From Cyanobacteria bacterium FACHB-502 (GTDB lineage Bacteria > Cyanobacteriota > Cyanobacteriia > Elainellales > Elainellaceae): DNA of 64,000 nt. The stretch covers positions 248,001 to 312,000 of the forward strand of contig JACJNZ010000039.1 of the NCBI GenBank assembly GCA_014695325.1, written 5' to 3'. A program made the position numbers and the translations under genes. The notes below the pieces were generated by a model that had not been told where the DNA came from, did not search any database, and saw only the letters and a program-made list of their open reading frames with translations. This document shows positions 53,991 to 62,645 of this stretch, piece after piece; positions within the stretch are counted from its first letter, which is position 1, and every line of letters begins with the position of its first letter.

Positions 53991-55844
53991 TCAGAAATTC
54001 CCATAGGAGTCGATCGCCTGCTTTATTCGGTCGATTGCCTGCTCTACTGGGATTGCGCCCAGTTCACCCGATGCACGGGTGCGGATGCTGAGCGAATTAG
54101 ATTCCACCTCTTTTGCGCCAATCACGGCCATCACCGGAATTTTCTCCTTCTCGGCGTTGCGAATCATTTTGCCCAAGCGTTCGCCGCTCTGGTCGATGAC
54201 AACGCGAATCCCGATCGATCGCATTTGGTCTGCCACCTGTTTCGCAAAAGGCAAATAGTCTTCGGTGACTGCCAGCAGCCGAATTTGTTCGGGAGCCAGC
54301 CACAGCGGGAAGTCTCCGGCATACTCTTCGATGAGAATCCCAATCAGCCGTTCCAGAGAGCCAAATGGAGCACGGTGGATCATCACCGGACGCTTACGAG
54401 TTCCGTCTTCGGCAACATACTCCAGGTCAAATCGCTCCGGCAGGTTGTAATCAACCTGGACGGTGCCAAGCTGCCATTCACGGCCGATCACATCCTGGAA
54501 GATAAAGTCCAGTTTGGGACCGTAGAAAGCCGCTTCACCAATGCCTTCAAAGTGATCCATCCCCAGTGTTTCCACTGCCCGGCGGATTGCGCCCTGCGAC
54601 TTCTCCCAAGCTTCATCAGAACCAATGTATTTATCGGATTCTGGATCGCGGAAGCTGAGCCGTGCCCGGAAGTTCTTGAGCTGAAGACTCTTGAACACCG
54701 ACAAAATCAGATCCACCACATTGAGGAATTCCTGATCGAGCTGCTCTGGGGTGACAAACAGGTGAGCGTCATCCACCGTAAAGCCACGAACGCGAGTCAA
54801 GCCGCCCAGTTCGCCCGACTGCTCATAGCGATAGACCGTGCCAAATTCCGCCAGGCGCATCGGCAGATCGCGGTACGATCGCAGTTCACTCTTATAGATC
54901 TGAATGTGAAACGGGCAGTTCATTGGCTTCATCACAAAGCCTTGCTCCTGTTCCCGCTCCTCGTCATCGTCGGACATCATCGGGAACATATCTTCTTTGT
55001 ACTTCTGCCAGTGTCCCGAAATCTTGAACAGATCGACTCTGGCAATGTGGGGCGTGACCACGGGCAAATAGCCGCGCTTGATCTGCTCCTGTTTCAGAAA
55101 GTCTTCCAGGGTCGATCGCAGCACGGTTCCTTTCGGTGTCCACAGCGGTAAACCAGGACCAACCGGATCGGCAAAAATAAACAGTCCCAGTTCCTTGCCT
55201 AGCCGTCGGTGATCGCGTCGCTGTGCCTCTTCTTTGCGGCGTTTATATTCGGCAAGCTGTTCGGGAGTTTCCCAGGCAGTGCCATAAATTCGCTGAAGCT
55301 GTGCCTTGGTTTCGTCGCCGCGCCAGTATGCCCCCGCCACCGCCTCTAGCTCGATCGCACTTGGGTCAAGCTCACTCGTGTTTTCCAGGTGAGGACCACT
55401 GCACAGATCCCACCACTGGTCGCCCAGGTGATAAATAGTGATTGGCTCGGTCTTGATGTCGTTCAGGATTTCTAGCTTATATGGCTCGTTAATCGCTTTA
55501 ATCCGCTGCTCTGCCTCTTCCCGGCTCACTTCTTCTCGACTGACGGGCAGCTTACGGTTGATGATTTTGATCATCTCTTTTTTAATCGCCTTCAGATCCT
55601 TCTCGGTAAACGGATCGGGGCTATCAAAGTCATAGTAGAAGCCGTTTTCAATCCAGGGTCCGATCGTCACCTGCGCTTTGGGAAATAGCTTCTGGACTGC
55701 CATTGCCATGACGTGCGAAGTCGTGTGGCGAATCTTCTGGAGTGCTTCGGATTCGCTGGTGCGCGGTAGGTAAATTTTTTCGGGTTGCGCCTGGGCTTGA
55801 TTCTGAGGTTGTTCGACAGCAGCGTGGGCTTCTGAATAGGACAT
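53991..55844 (-). CDS. thrS: Threonyl-tRNA synthetase, lacking TGS domain
   Basis: ThrRS charges tRNA-Thr. The 617-residue protein lacks the N-terminal TGS domain of the usual enzyme and begins with a short Gln/Pro/Ala-rich leader. The editing domain starts at KIRHTTSHVMAMA (His40, His44) and continues with a CSGPH motif near 155. The catalytic core has MKPMNCPFHI, RVRGFTVDDAHLF and the final SGERLGKMIRNAEKE anticodon-binding segment. This shorter architecture is common in cyanobacteria. The function is otherwise standard. Confidence 0.95.
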   Translation of the reverse strand: MSYSEAHAAVEQPQNQAQAQPEKIYLPRTSESEALQKIRHTTSHVMAMAVQKLFPKAQVTIGPWIENGFYYDFDSPDPFTEKDLKAIKKEMIKIINRKLPVSREEVSREEAEQRIKAINEPYKLEILNDIKTEPITIYHLGDQWWDLCSGPHLENTSELDPSAIELEAVAGAYWRGDETKAQLQRIYGTAWETPEQLAEYKRRKEEAQRRDHRRLGKELGLFIFADPVGPGLPLWTPKGTVLRSTLEDFLKQEQIKRGYLPVVTPHIARVDLFKISGHWQKYKEDMFPMMSDDDEEREQEQGFVMKPMNCPFHIQIYKSELRSYRDLPMRLAEFGTVYRYEQSGELGGLTRVRGFTVDDAHLFVTPEQLDQEFLNVVDLILSVFKSLQLKNFRARLSFRDPESDKYIGSDEAWEKSQGAIRRAVETLGMDHFEGIGEAAFYGPKLDFIFQDVIGREWQLGTVQVDYNLPERFDLEYVAEDGTRKRPVMIHRAPFGSLERLIGILIEEYAGDFPLWLAPEQIRLLAVTEDYLPFAKQVADQMRSIGIRVVIDQSGERLGKMIRNAEKEKIPVMAVIGAKEVESNSLSIRTRASGELGAIPVEQAIDRIKQAIDSYGNF

Positions 55845-56026
55845 GGGATGAATAGAATTGAACTTTTGATGCTCTAGCCTCTATCTTATCGACCGATGGG
55901 CTGAGCCGCAGTCCTTCATTTTTCATCTTCCTCGCAAAACTTTCTGAGAGAAGCGGTGAATCAACCTCACATTTGTTACATTTCGTAATATGCGTTAAGC
56001 TAAAAAGTACGAATTTACTGGTGAAA

Positions 56027-56353
56027 ATGCTCGATTCCCAATCATCTCCTGACCCGGAGTTTCTCAAAAACCTGCTTCAGCCCCTTTTAGAAGACTTTCA
56101 ATACTGGTTCAATCGATCGCGCACTTTATTAGAGTCTGAGACGATCGAATTTCTCACTACCGAACAACAAGCAGGCCTCCTGGTCCGGGTGCAGCAGGCG
56201 CAGCGAGAAGTTGCAACGGCTCAGATGCTGGTTAACCTCACCGAGGGACAGGTGGGCTTAGACACTGCCATTCTGATGCCTTGGCACCATTTGGTGACGG
56301 AGTGCTGGCAGGTCGGAATGCGCTACCGGACTCAGAAGGCAGACCGGCGATAG
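56027..56353 (+). CDS. DUF2605 family protein
   Basis: The 108-residue protein starts at ATG 56027 (GTG 56021 is possible) with MLDSQSSPDPEFLKNLLQPLLEDFQYWFNRS. DUF2605 is a cyanobacterial helical family of unknown function. EFLTTEQQAGLLVRVQQAQREVATAQMLVN is its typical core. The next gene, 250 bases downstream, is DUF2973, and these two families are often neighbours in cyanobacteria. A soluble helical role is likely; nothing is known. Confidence 0.75.
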   Translation: MLDSQSSPDPEFLKNLLQPLLEDFQYWFNRSRTLLESETIEFLTTEQQAGLLVRVQQAQREVATAQMLVNLTEGQVGLDTAILMPWHHLVTECWQVGMRYRTQKADRR

Positions 56354-56607
56354 AGGGCAGGATGGATGACGAATCCTCCTAAAATCTGAGAAACTAAAGG
56401 AAGATAACTTTTAAAAAACTATTGTGTATAGTGTGAACGAGTGGAATTGAGCAGAGAATAGTGAAACGCCTGGCAAAGAGGGCTGACATTTTCTGCTCAT
56501 ACCGATAGCAAGTGCTGACAGTCAAGCTCGGCAGTCAGTCCCAACAATCGGTTTCGAGATTAAGGCGCATCTGATTTCTGAGAGATTTGGTCTGGAGGCA
56601 AGCTTTT

Positions 56608-56904
56608 ATGTTTCATTTGCTTTACATTTTTGCCTTTACCATCCTGGCATTCCTGGCGGTTGGCAATCTCATTCGCAGCATGATGATGCTGGGCATCGAT
56701 TCTCAGCGATCCTACGGCAACGGCAGACAAAATCGCCGCTACGTTACACCCCATCCTGAACTGCTTGATGATGCAGGCAATCTCAGTAAGGAGCCGTACT
56801 TGGTGATGCGATCGATTAGTGTTGAGGATGCCCGCGAACGGCTGGATGCCCTCTTCAATGCTTCCCCTGGCGGACAGGACGATCCTTCTGAAGAAACCCG
56901 CTAA
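56608..56904 (+). CDS. DUF2973 family membrane protein
   Basis: The 98-residue protein has an N-terminal hydrophobic helix (MFHLLYIFAFTILAFLAVGN), then a polar domain with RRYVTPHPELLDDAGNLSKEP and a Gly/Glu-rich end. It fits DUF2973, a cyanobacterial family of small membrane-anchored proteins. A GGAGG ribosome-binding site is 11 bases before the ATG. It lies downstream of DUF2605, a usual partner. Function unknown. Confidence 0.78.
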   Translation: MFHLLYIFAFTILAFLAVGNLIRSMMMLGIDSQRSYGNGRQNRRYVTPHPELLDDAGNLSKEPYLVMRSISVEDARERLDALFNASPGGQDDPSEETR

Positions 56905-57129
56905 GCGATCGCGCTCGAATGGAATTCTCAGAAAAACTTATCCAATGCGGCATTTACGGTCGTTGATATCAAGCTAAGTTCGTTTCTATCCCGCAAAATT
57001 CCCTGGCGATTGTTGCAGCTTAAAGGCAGCTCGCTGGGGATAATTAATTTTATTGATAGATAATTAATTGGCAGCTGGAGCTATGGGGCTAAGACAATAC
57101 GCTGCTGCGCTAAGCAGGGCAAGAGCAAC

Positions 57130-57972
57130 TTAGGACGGTAAAGATTGCTGCTGCCGCAGGTCAAGACTATCTGCCAGACTTGGCTCGTCCCAATCCAGCG
57201 GTGAACTCTGGTCTGAAGGCAAAACGGTGACGATTGCAGGCGTTGTGGCTTCTGCGGTTTTGGGATTACTCGTTGTTTGAACCGTTGTCTGAGCCATTGT
57301 CTGGACCAGGGCTGGCTGAGCGATCGGAGCTGGCTGAACCTCAGGAGACGTGGCGGCAGCAAGTTGCTTTAATGCAGCAGACTTCACCACAGGCGGTCTT
57401 CCTGACTTGCTTTCTAATCTAGGAATGGGTCGATGCGGACGCAGCGCATGGGATACTAGAACCCCACTTATCGCCATGCTCAGGGCGGTCGCCCCCAATA
57501 GCACGATCAGCAAACTGGGTGCTTGAGAAGGCTGATAAAAGTCGCGATCGTCTAAAGCTGCACCGGGTAGACCCGTCTGCTCAAAATCAATGGCTCCATT
57601 CGTCGACCTCCCTGGTATTGGTTCTGCAGGCGGAGACGGTGAAATTCCCGATTCGGGTGGAGCTTCAGCCGTAGACGGCACAGCAGGAGCAGAAGAAACC
57701 GTTGCAGGAGAAACAACTGTCGGGTCAAGCAGCGATCGGGCTGCCAGCGTTGCCGCAACGAGCAGAATCGCCCATAGCCCAAAAACAAGGAGAAAGCCAG
57801 GATGGTGCGATTGCTTTAGCAAAGAGGTTAACCCCGGTGGGCGAGAACGCCGAGGGTGGGGCTGTGACAGTGGAGAATTTGAACGACCTGCTCGGGTCTG
57901 ACGTGGATTTGATGTGCCTGACCGATGACGAACATTTGCTCTGGTTTGCTGCCGGACGGTTTGCCTGCCCAT
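57130..57972 (-). CDS. Proline/alanine-rich membrane protein of unknown function
   Basis: The 280-residue protein has an Arg/Gln/Thr-rich N-terminus (about 1-55), one transmembrane helix (about 58-79), a Pro/Ser/Ala-rich linker, a second hydrophobic helix (about 152-172), and a Thr/Ala/Gln-rich C-terminus. No catalytic motif is visible. The composition suggests an envelope-associated scaffold. It lies upstream of nothing in its orientation, and ddl lies about 140 bases beyond its start. Confidence 0.62.
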   Translation of the reverse strand: MGRQTVRQQTRANVRHRSGTSNPRQTRAGRSNSPLSQPHPRRSRPPGLTSLLKQSHHPGFLLVFGLWAILLVAATLAARSLLDPTVVSPATVSSAPAVPSTAEAPPESGISPSPPAEPIPGRSTNGAIDFEQTGLPGAALDDRDFYQPSQAPSLLIVLLGATALSMAISGVLVSHALRPHRPIPRLESKSGRPPVVKSAALKQLAAATSPEVQPAPIAQPALVQTMAQTTVQTTSNPKTAEATTPAIVTVLPSDQSSPLDWDEPSLADSLDLRQQQSLPS

Positions 57973-58114
57973 CGCTCTCAGCCCTACTCACTGCATCCCA
58001 AATCAACTACATCGATCACCCACTTCGTTACAGGCGTTTGATCCTGCTACGTTTATTCTATTCGTTTCACCAATTTGTGGGTAGGGGACAGAGGGGTGCG
58101 GTAGATGCAGCAGA

Positions 58115-59188
58115 CTATGAATCGCCTTTGAGGGCAAACTGGATCAGTCGATCGACAAGTTGCGGATAGGCAATTCCACTCGCCTCCCACATCATCGGAT
58201 ACATGCTGGTTGCCGTGAACCCGGGCAGGGTATTAATCTCGTTAATCAGGATTTCTCCGGTCTGCTCTACGTAAAAGAAATCGACCCGCGCAATGCCTGC
58301 TCCGTCGATCGCCTGAAACGCCTGAATTGCCATTTCCTGAATCCGTGCCGTTACGTCCGGCGGCAGTTTTGCCGGAATTTGGTGGCTCGACTGCCCTGGT
58401 GTGTACTTGGTTTCGTAGTCGTAAAAGTCGCTGCTAAAGATGATTTCCCCTAGCACAGAAGCCTTCGGCTGATCATTACCCAAAACCGCGCATTCTACTT
58501 CTCGCGCTGTTACGCCTGCCTCGACAATGATGCGGCGATCGTAACTGGCAGCACTGTCTAGCGCGGCTTCTAGCTCGGCACGGGTGCGGACTTTGGCAAT
58601 TCCAACAGACGAACCAAGATTAGCAGGCTTAACAAAGCAGGGATAGCCTAGATTTGCTTCTAACCGATCGCACAGTTTAGGAAACACACAGGGATTCGAC
58701 CAGACCTCTGCTCGCGTCACCGTCTCATATCTCACCTGCGGCAGCCCGACCTGAGCAAAAACGCTTTTCATCGCGATCTTATCCATCCCCACCGATGAAG
58801 CCAGCACCCCAGAACCCACAAAGGGAACCTGCATCAGCTTCAGCAAGCCCTGAACCGTTCCATCCTCGCCGTTCGGACCATGCAGAACCGGAAACCAAAC
58901 ATTCACTGTTGCAGCATCAGACGGCAAATTCCACAGTTTGGCGCGATCGAAATTCTCGTCATTCAGGGCAAGCGGCACACCCGAATCGAGAACCTGCTGA
59001 GCGATGTCTCCGCCTTGCCAGCAGCCGTCCTTCTGAATGTAGAAAGGCAGCAGCGTATATTTTTCTGGATTGGGAGCGGTTGCCAGTGCCCGGGCGATCG
59101 ATTGAGCAGACCGAATCGAGACTTCGTGTTCCCCCGATCGTCCGCCAAAGAGCAAACCGACGCTAAGCGTGTTTATAGGCGTGGTCAT
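58115..59188 (-). CDS. ddl: D-alanine--D-alanine ligase
   Basis: Ddl makes D-Ala-D-Ala for peptidoglycan. From ATG 59188 the 357-residue ATP-grasp protein shows [16 protein letters not shown] near 15-30, [16 protein letters not shown] near 99-114, the conserved [15 protein letters not shown] and the metal-site ending [19 protein letters not shown]. The seven residues upstream are not conserved. No other mur gene is adjacent. Standard function. Confidence 0.96.
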   Translation of the reverse strand: MTTPINTLSVGLLFGGRSGEHEVSIRSAQSIARALATAPNPEKYTLLPFYIQKDGCWQGGDIAQQVLDSGVPLALNDENFDRAKLWNLPSDAATVNVWFPVLHGPNGEDGTVQGLLKLMQVPFVGSGVLASSVGMDKIAMKSVFAQVGLPQVRYETVTRAEVWSNPCVFPKLCDRLEANLGYPCFVKPANLGSSVGIAKVRTRAELEAALDSAASYDRRIIVEAGVTAREVECAVLGNDQPKASVLGEIIFSSDFYDYETKYTPGQSSHQIPAKLPPDVTARIQEMAIQAFQAIDGAGIARVDFFYVEQTGEILINEINTLPGFTATSMYPMMWEASGIAYPQLVDRLIQFALKGDS

Positions 59189-59341
59189 GGATTTCTTTCT
59201 CCCGCTCACCTCATCGCAGATAGCCTATCACAACCCCACAATTTTGCTGCGCTATGCGGATAAACAATAAACCTAATTTGGAAGAGCCTTGTCGCCCTAG
59301 GCAGCAGCATCAGAAGCAGCCTGCGAATCGGGAGATCAAGC

Positions 59342-59746
59342 TCAAGAAAACGCAGTTAGCTTTTGCTTCAGCCAGATATCCTCTTTCGCAAGCAGGTAAC
59401 GCGGGTCGGAATAGATTGCAATGGCCCGATTGTATGACTCCAGGGCAGACCCATAAGCCTGCATTTCTGCCAGCAGCAGCCCGCGATTAAACCAGGCTTG
59501 ATGATAGTCAGGGTCGATCGCCGTTGCCCGGTCGTAGCAAACCAGGGCTTCCGCTTTGCGATCGATTGCAGATAACGCATTACCGCGGTAGTTCCAGGTG
59601 TGGCAATTGCGTGGTTCGAGCTTTAAAGCGCGATCGAATGCCGTTAAAGCAGCGTCATACTGCTCCTCAACACAGAGGACACAGCCTTGCTTCTGCCAGG
59701 ATTGTGCAGAATGAGATTCAGAGAAAGAAGACATCAAATGAGACAT
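59342..59746 (-). CDS. TPR-repeat protein
   Basis: The protein of about 134 residues has three TPR units: YDAALTAFDRALKLEPRNCHTWNYRGNA, AEALVCYDRATAIDPDYHQAWFNRG and SALESYNRAIAIYSDPRYLL (spread over about 28-118). TPRs mediate protein-protein contacts. The start could be ATG 59746 or 59734; the sequence MSHLMSSF between them comes from a 12-base tandem duplication. It may belong to a larger family of cyanobacterial TPR proteins. The role is unknown. Confidence 0.75.
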   Translation of the reverse strand: MSHLMSSFSESHSAQSWQKQGCVLCVEEQYDAALTAFDRALKLEPRNCHTWNYRGNALSAIDRKAEALVCYDRATAIDPDYHQAWFNRGLLLAEMQAYGSALESYNRAIAIYSDPRYLLAKEDIWLKQKLTAFS

Positions 59747-60255
59747 CAAATGTAGATTGCTAGTGAGGATAAATGGCAGACCGGGAAGTGCCGCAGTCTT
59801 AATATCAAACTTAGATCACTGGAATTAAAACAGGGGTCAAGGGCTTCGCCTCAGCGTTAGCAGGAAGCCTTTAGACTCGCCTAGCGAGCAGGCAAATGGG
59901 CAGGTGGGACATCGACGCGGGCAGGGCGTTGGTATTTCGTCTGTGCAAGGTCTGGGTGGGTATCGCTTCGCTCTACGAACTCGATCGACGGGGCGGTTGT
60001 TGCAGTTGAATTGAACTGGAATTGAACTCAGAATTCGATCGCTAAAAATGCAACAGAAACTGATGGAAGAATTGATAAAAGAATAAGCGGCAATTTGCTA
60101 ATCAAAAATCAGGTTTTTCATCGGGTTTCGGTTAATTAAGCAATGAAGATCTATCTTTCAACGCAGGCAGGGCTTCCATCGTTTGAGGGAGGACGAGGAT
60201 CGAGCGCGTTCACTAATATTACCTTGTGAATCACGCAGTCCAGAGGAATTTAAGC
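59747..60255. other. Gene-free region between the TPR and 60256 genes
   Basis: About 500 bases. It has short direct repeats such as GGAATTGAACT near 60008-60028 and an AT-rich 60040-60140 segment which probably carries the promoter of the next gene. No gene or stable RNA is recognised. Confidence 0.35.
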
Positions 60256-60621
60256 ATGAGCGAAAATGCTTTGAACGATCAGAATCAGGAGCGAGTAACA
60301 AGACAGCCCGCCGTTCCTGAAGAAGTCGATCCGCAGCAGTTGAAAGAGCAGCGGGAAGAACTGAGACGGGAAGGCAACAATCTGACCGCTAACCCTGGCG
60401 ATCGAATCGACGACTCCAAGAGCTTGCAGGAAAAGGCTCAGCAGGTAGCAGTCGATGCACCGGACATCACAGGCGATCACATTGTGGTTCCGGCTTACTT
60501 TGTAGTAGATGAGCCAGACGGATCGCAAAAAGCACTGCACCACGTTAAAGATGCAGAAGAAATCTCAGATGTGATTCGGCAAGCTCGTATGGATGAAAAC
60601 GGTGAGAGAACCTGGTGGTAG
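60256..60621 (+). CDS. Hydrophilic protein of unknown function
   Basis: The 121-residue protein starts at ATG 60256 after an AGAGG site; the frame is open back to GTG 60226. It is highly charged (EQREELRREGNNLTANPGDRIDD and KSLQEKAQQVAVDAPDITG) and ends in a WW dipeptide. The middle, DHIVVPAYFVVDEPDGSQKAL, may form a small beta core. It lies 125 bases upstream of the ChaB-like gene on the same strand. It may be a stress-related hydrophilic protein; this is a guess. Confidence 0.6.
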   Translation: MSENALNDQNQERVTRQPAVPEEVDPQQLKEQREELRREGNNLTANPGDRIDDSKSLQEKAQQVAVDAPDITGDHIVVPAYFVVDEPDGSQKALHHVKDAEEISDVIRQARMDENGERTWW

Positions 60622-60745
60622 AAGAATTACTTTGGCTTGCGCGAAACAGTAAATTTGTTTCAAATAAAGTCAGAGAATTTTGTTCTCCGATCGGTTGATT
60701 TTTCAGCGCAAATTTCATTAAAACGCTCTTTTTTTAGGAGGAATT

Positions 60746-61000
60746 ATGAATCAGTTAAGCAGAGAAAGCCTGCCTCAAGATATCAAAGATGTTCTGCCGG
60801 AAGAAGCTCAAGGAATCTTTGTTGCAGCCTATAACAGCTTCCTGGATAATAGCCAGGATGAAGCTGCTGCTCGTGAAGTTGCATGGCAAACGATTAATAA
60901 TAATTCCCGCTTTGCTCGCGGCGAAGATGGCAAATACGTGACCGTGGATGAATACGATGGTGGTCACGATCGCCCCCTTGCCAATATGCCCAGCTCGTAA
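60746..61000 (+). CDS. ChaB family protein
   Basis: The 84-residue protein carries the ChaB core SLPQDIKDVLPEEAQGIFVAAYNSFLDN near 8-35. ChaB is a small helical family linked to cation transport (ChaA regulation) in enterobacteria, with unclear roles elsewhere. A perfect AGGAGG precedes the ATG and a strong terminator follows. The C-terminal 20 residues are Asp/Gly-rich. No cation/proton antiporter gene is adjacent. Confidence 0.82.
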   Translation: MNQLSRESLPQDIKDVLPEEAQGIFVAAYNSFLDNSQDEAAAREVAWQTINNNSRFARGEDGKYVTVDEYDGGHDRPLANMPSS

Positions 61001-61070
61001 GCAAGATTGGCTTTGGGCAATTTGTTCTGTGCAATTCTAGTGCAATCAAAGAAGTGATCTTCCTAAGGTT

Positions 61071-61096
61071 AGGCAAGCTAGGGCTTGCCTTTTTTG
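61071..61096 (+). terminator. Intrinsic terminator after the ChaB gene
   Basis: AGGCAAGC (61071-61078) pairs perfectly with GCTTGCCT (61083-61090) around a TAGG loop, followed by a run of U residues. Confidence 0.95.
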
Positions 61097-61204
61097 TTGC
61101 AGGTTTATCAGCAGAGAAGCGATGTCGCTTACAGAATTTGAGCGGACGGGTATCCTGAATCTCTGTAAGCAAGATAAAACCCCTTCTAGATTGCCAAACT
61201 ACCA

Positions 61205-62509
61205 ATGAAGTTTCGTGTGGATTTGCTGTTTTCGTCTCGTTTTATGTCTCGCTTTAGCCGCCGAACCGATTCTCCGCAAAATCAATTTTTGAAACAGTCT
61301 TTCCGACGCGGATTTGCCGCGCTGTCTCTAATTCTAATCGGCTTAGTGGGGTCGTTTCTGCTGAAGGGAGAACTGCTTGGCATCGCCTCTGCTCGTGCTG
61401 CGAGTCCGCCTGTGAGCGAAATTCGGGGTGTCTGGCTCACCAACGTAGACAGCGAGGTGATGTTTAGCCCCGATCGGCTGGACAATGCACTGCAAACCCT
61501 GCGGCAAATGAACTTCAACACGGTCTACCCAACGGTGTGGAACTGGGGCTATACGCTCTATCCCAGCCCGATTGCACAACAGGCAAGCGGTGTGGCGATC
61601 GATCCGCGAGTGCCAGCTTTGCAGGATTGGCAAATGCTGTCTGACTTGATTCAGAAAGGGCATCAGCAAGGATTAACTGTGATTCCCTGGTTTGAGTTTG
61701 GCTTTATGATCACGGCTGAATCAGAAATTGCGCTGCGGCATCTTGACTGGATCACCAACCGACGAAACGGTAGCCAGATTTGGCAAGACGGTATTTATCA
61801 GCGTCGCTGGCTCAACCCCTTTAAGCCAGAAGTGCAGCAGTTTATTCTCGGTTTGATTCTGGAGATTGTCACTCACTACAACGTAGATGGCATCCAATTT
61901 GACGACCATCTGGGACTGCCTGACGACTTTGGCTACGATGCTTACACGGTGCAGCTTTATCGCCGTGAGCATCAGGGCAAACTGCCCCCTGCGAGTCCGC
62001 AGGATCCAGAGTGGGTCAAATGGCGGGCAGACAAAATTACCGCGTTTATGAGAACGGTGTTTCAAGCCGTCAAAGCCCGCAAGCCCAATGTTCTCGTTTC
62101 TCTGTCGCCCAACAGCTATCCCTTTGCCTATCGCCACTTTTTGCAGGACTGGCGCAACTGGGAGCGATCGGGCTTGATTGAAGAACTGATTGTACAAATT
62201 TATCAAGGCAATTCGCAGCGATTCCTTGCAGAGCTTTCCCGTCCCGAAGTGCAGGCAGCCCGACAGCATATTCCCACTGCGATTGGTCTCCTGACCGGCC
62301 TTAAAGACACTCCGGTTCCCATTCGGCAAGTGCAGCAGCAGGCAATCTGGACGCGCGATCGACGCTTTGCAGGTATTTCCCTATTCTTCTACGAAAGCCT
62401 GTGGAACCTCAGCCGCGAAAGACCGCAGGATCGGCAGGCAGTGCTGCGATCGATCATGGCAGGGCAAGTGAGGCGTCCGAGCGTGTTGGATAAAGGGGGA
62501 AATGATTAA
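61205..62509 (+). CDS. Glycoside hydrolase-like family protein (DUF187/GHL10 type)
   Basis: The 434-residue protein has an N-terminal hydrophobic helix (about 37-55), perhaps a signal anchor, and then a TIM-barrel domain with EIRGVWLTNVDSEVMFSP near 72-89, NFNTVYPTVWNWGYTLYPS and VDGIQFDDHLGLPDDFGYD near 226-244, typical of family 10-like (DUF187) proteins. Such enzymes act on envelope or capsular glycans. Start could be 61205 or ATG 61244. The GH24 gene follows about 135 bases downstream, so both may serve cell-wall remodelling. Confidence 0.85.
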   Translation: MKFRVDLLFSSRFMSRFSRRTDSPQNQFLKQSFRRGFAALSLILIGLVGSFLLKGELLGIASARAASPPVSEIRGVWLTNVDSEVMFSPDRLDNALQTLRQMNFNTVYPTVWNWGYTLYPSPIAQQASGVAIDPRVPALQDWQMLSDLIQKGHQQGLTVIPWFEFGFMITAESEIALRHLDWITNRRNGSQIWQDGIYQRRWLNPFKPEVQQFILGLILEIVTHYNVDGIQFDDHLGLPDDFGYDAYTVQLYRREHQGKLPPASPQDPEWVKWRADKITAFMRTVFQAVKARKPNVLVSLSPNSYPFAYRHFLQDWRNWERSGLIEELIVQIYQGNSQRFLAELSRPEVQAARQHIPTAIGLLTGLKDTPVPIRQVQQQAIWTRDRRFAGISLFFYESLWNLSRERPQDRQAVLRSIMAGQVRRPSVLDKGGND

Positions 62510-62645
62510 AAATCCTCCACATGGGTACTCTATCCACTGAAATCGCCTGTTATAACAGAACCGATGAGTTACCTGTCAGGGTTCATCCATTCGGGGACTC
62601 ACGTTTTGCTCCGTGATTGCTCTGTTGTCACAGGATGTTCGATCG

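Noticed and set aside
60250-60543. A 97-codon minus-strand ORF opposite the 60256 gene
   Set aside because: It is the antisense shadow of a gene with a good ribosome-binding site and better composition.
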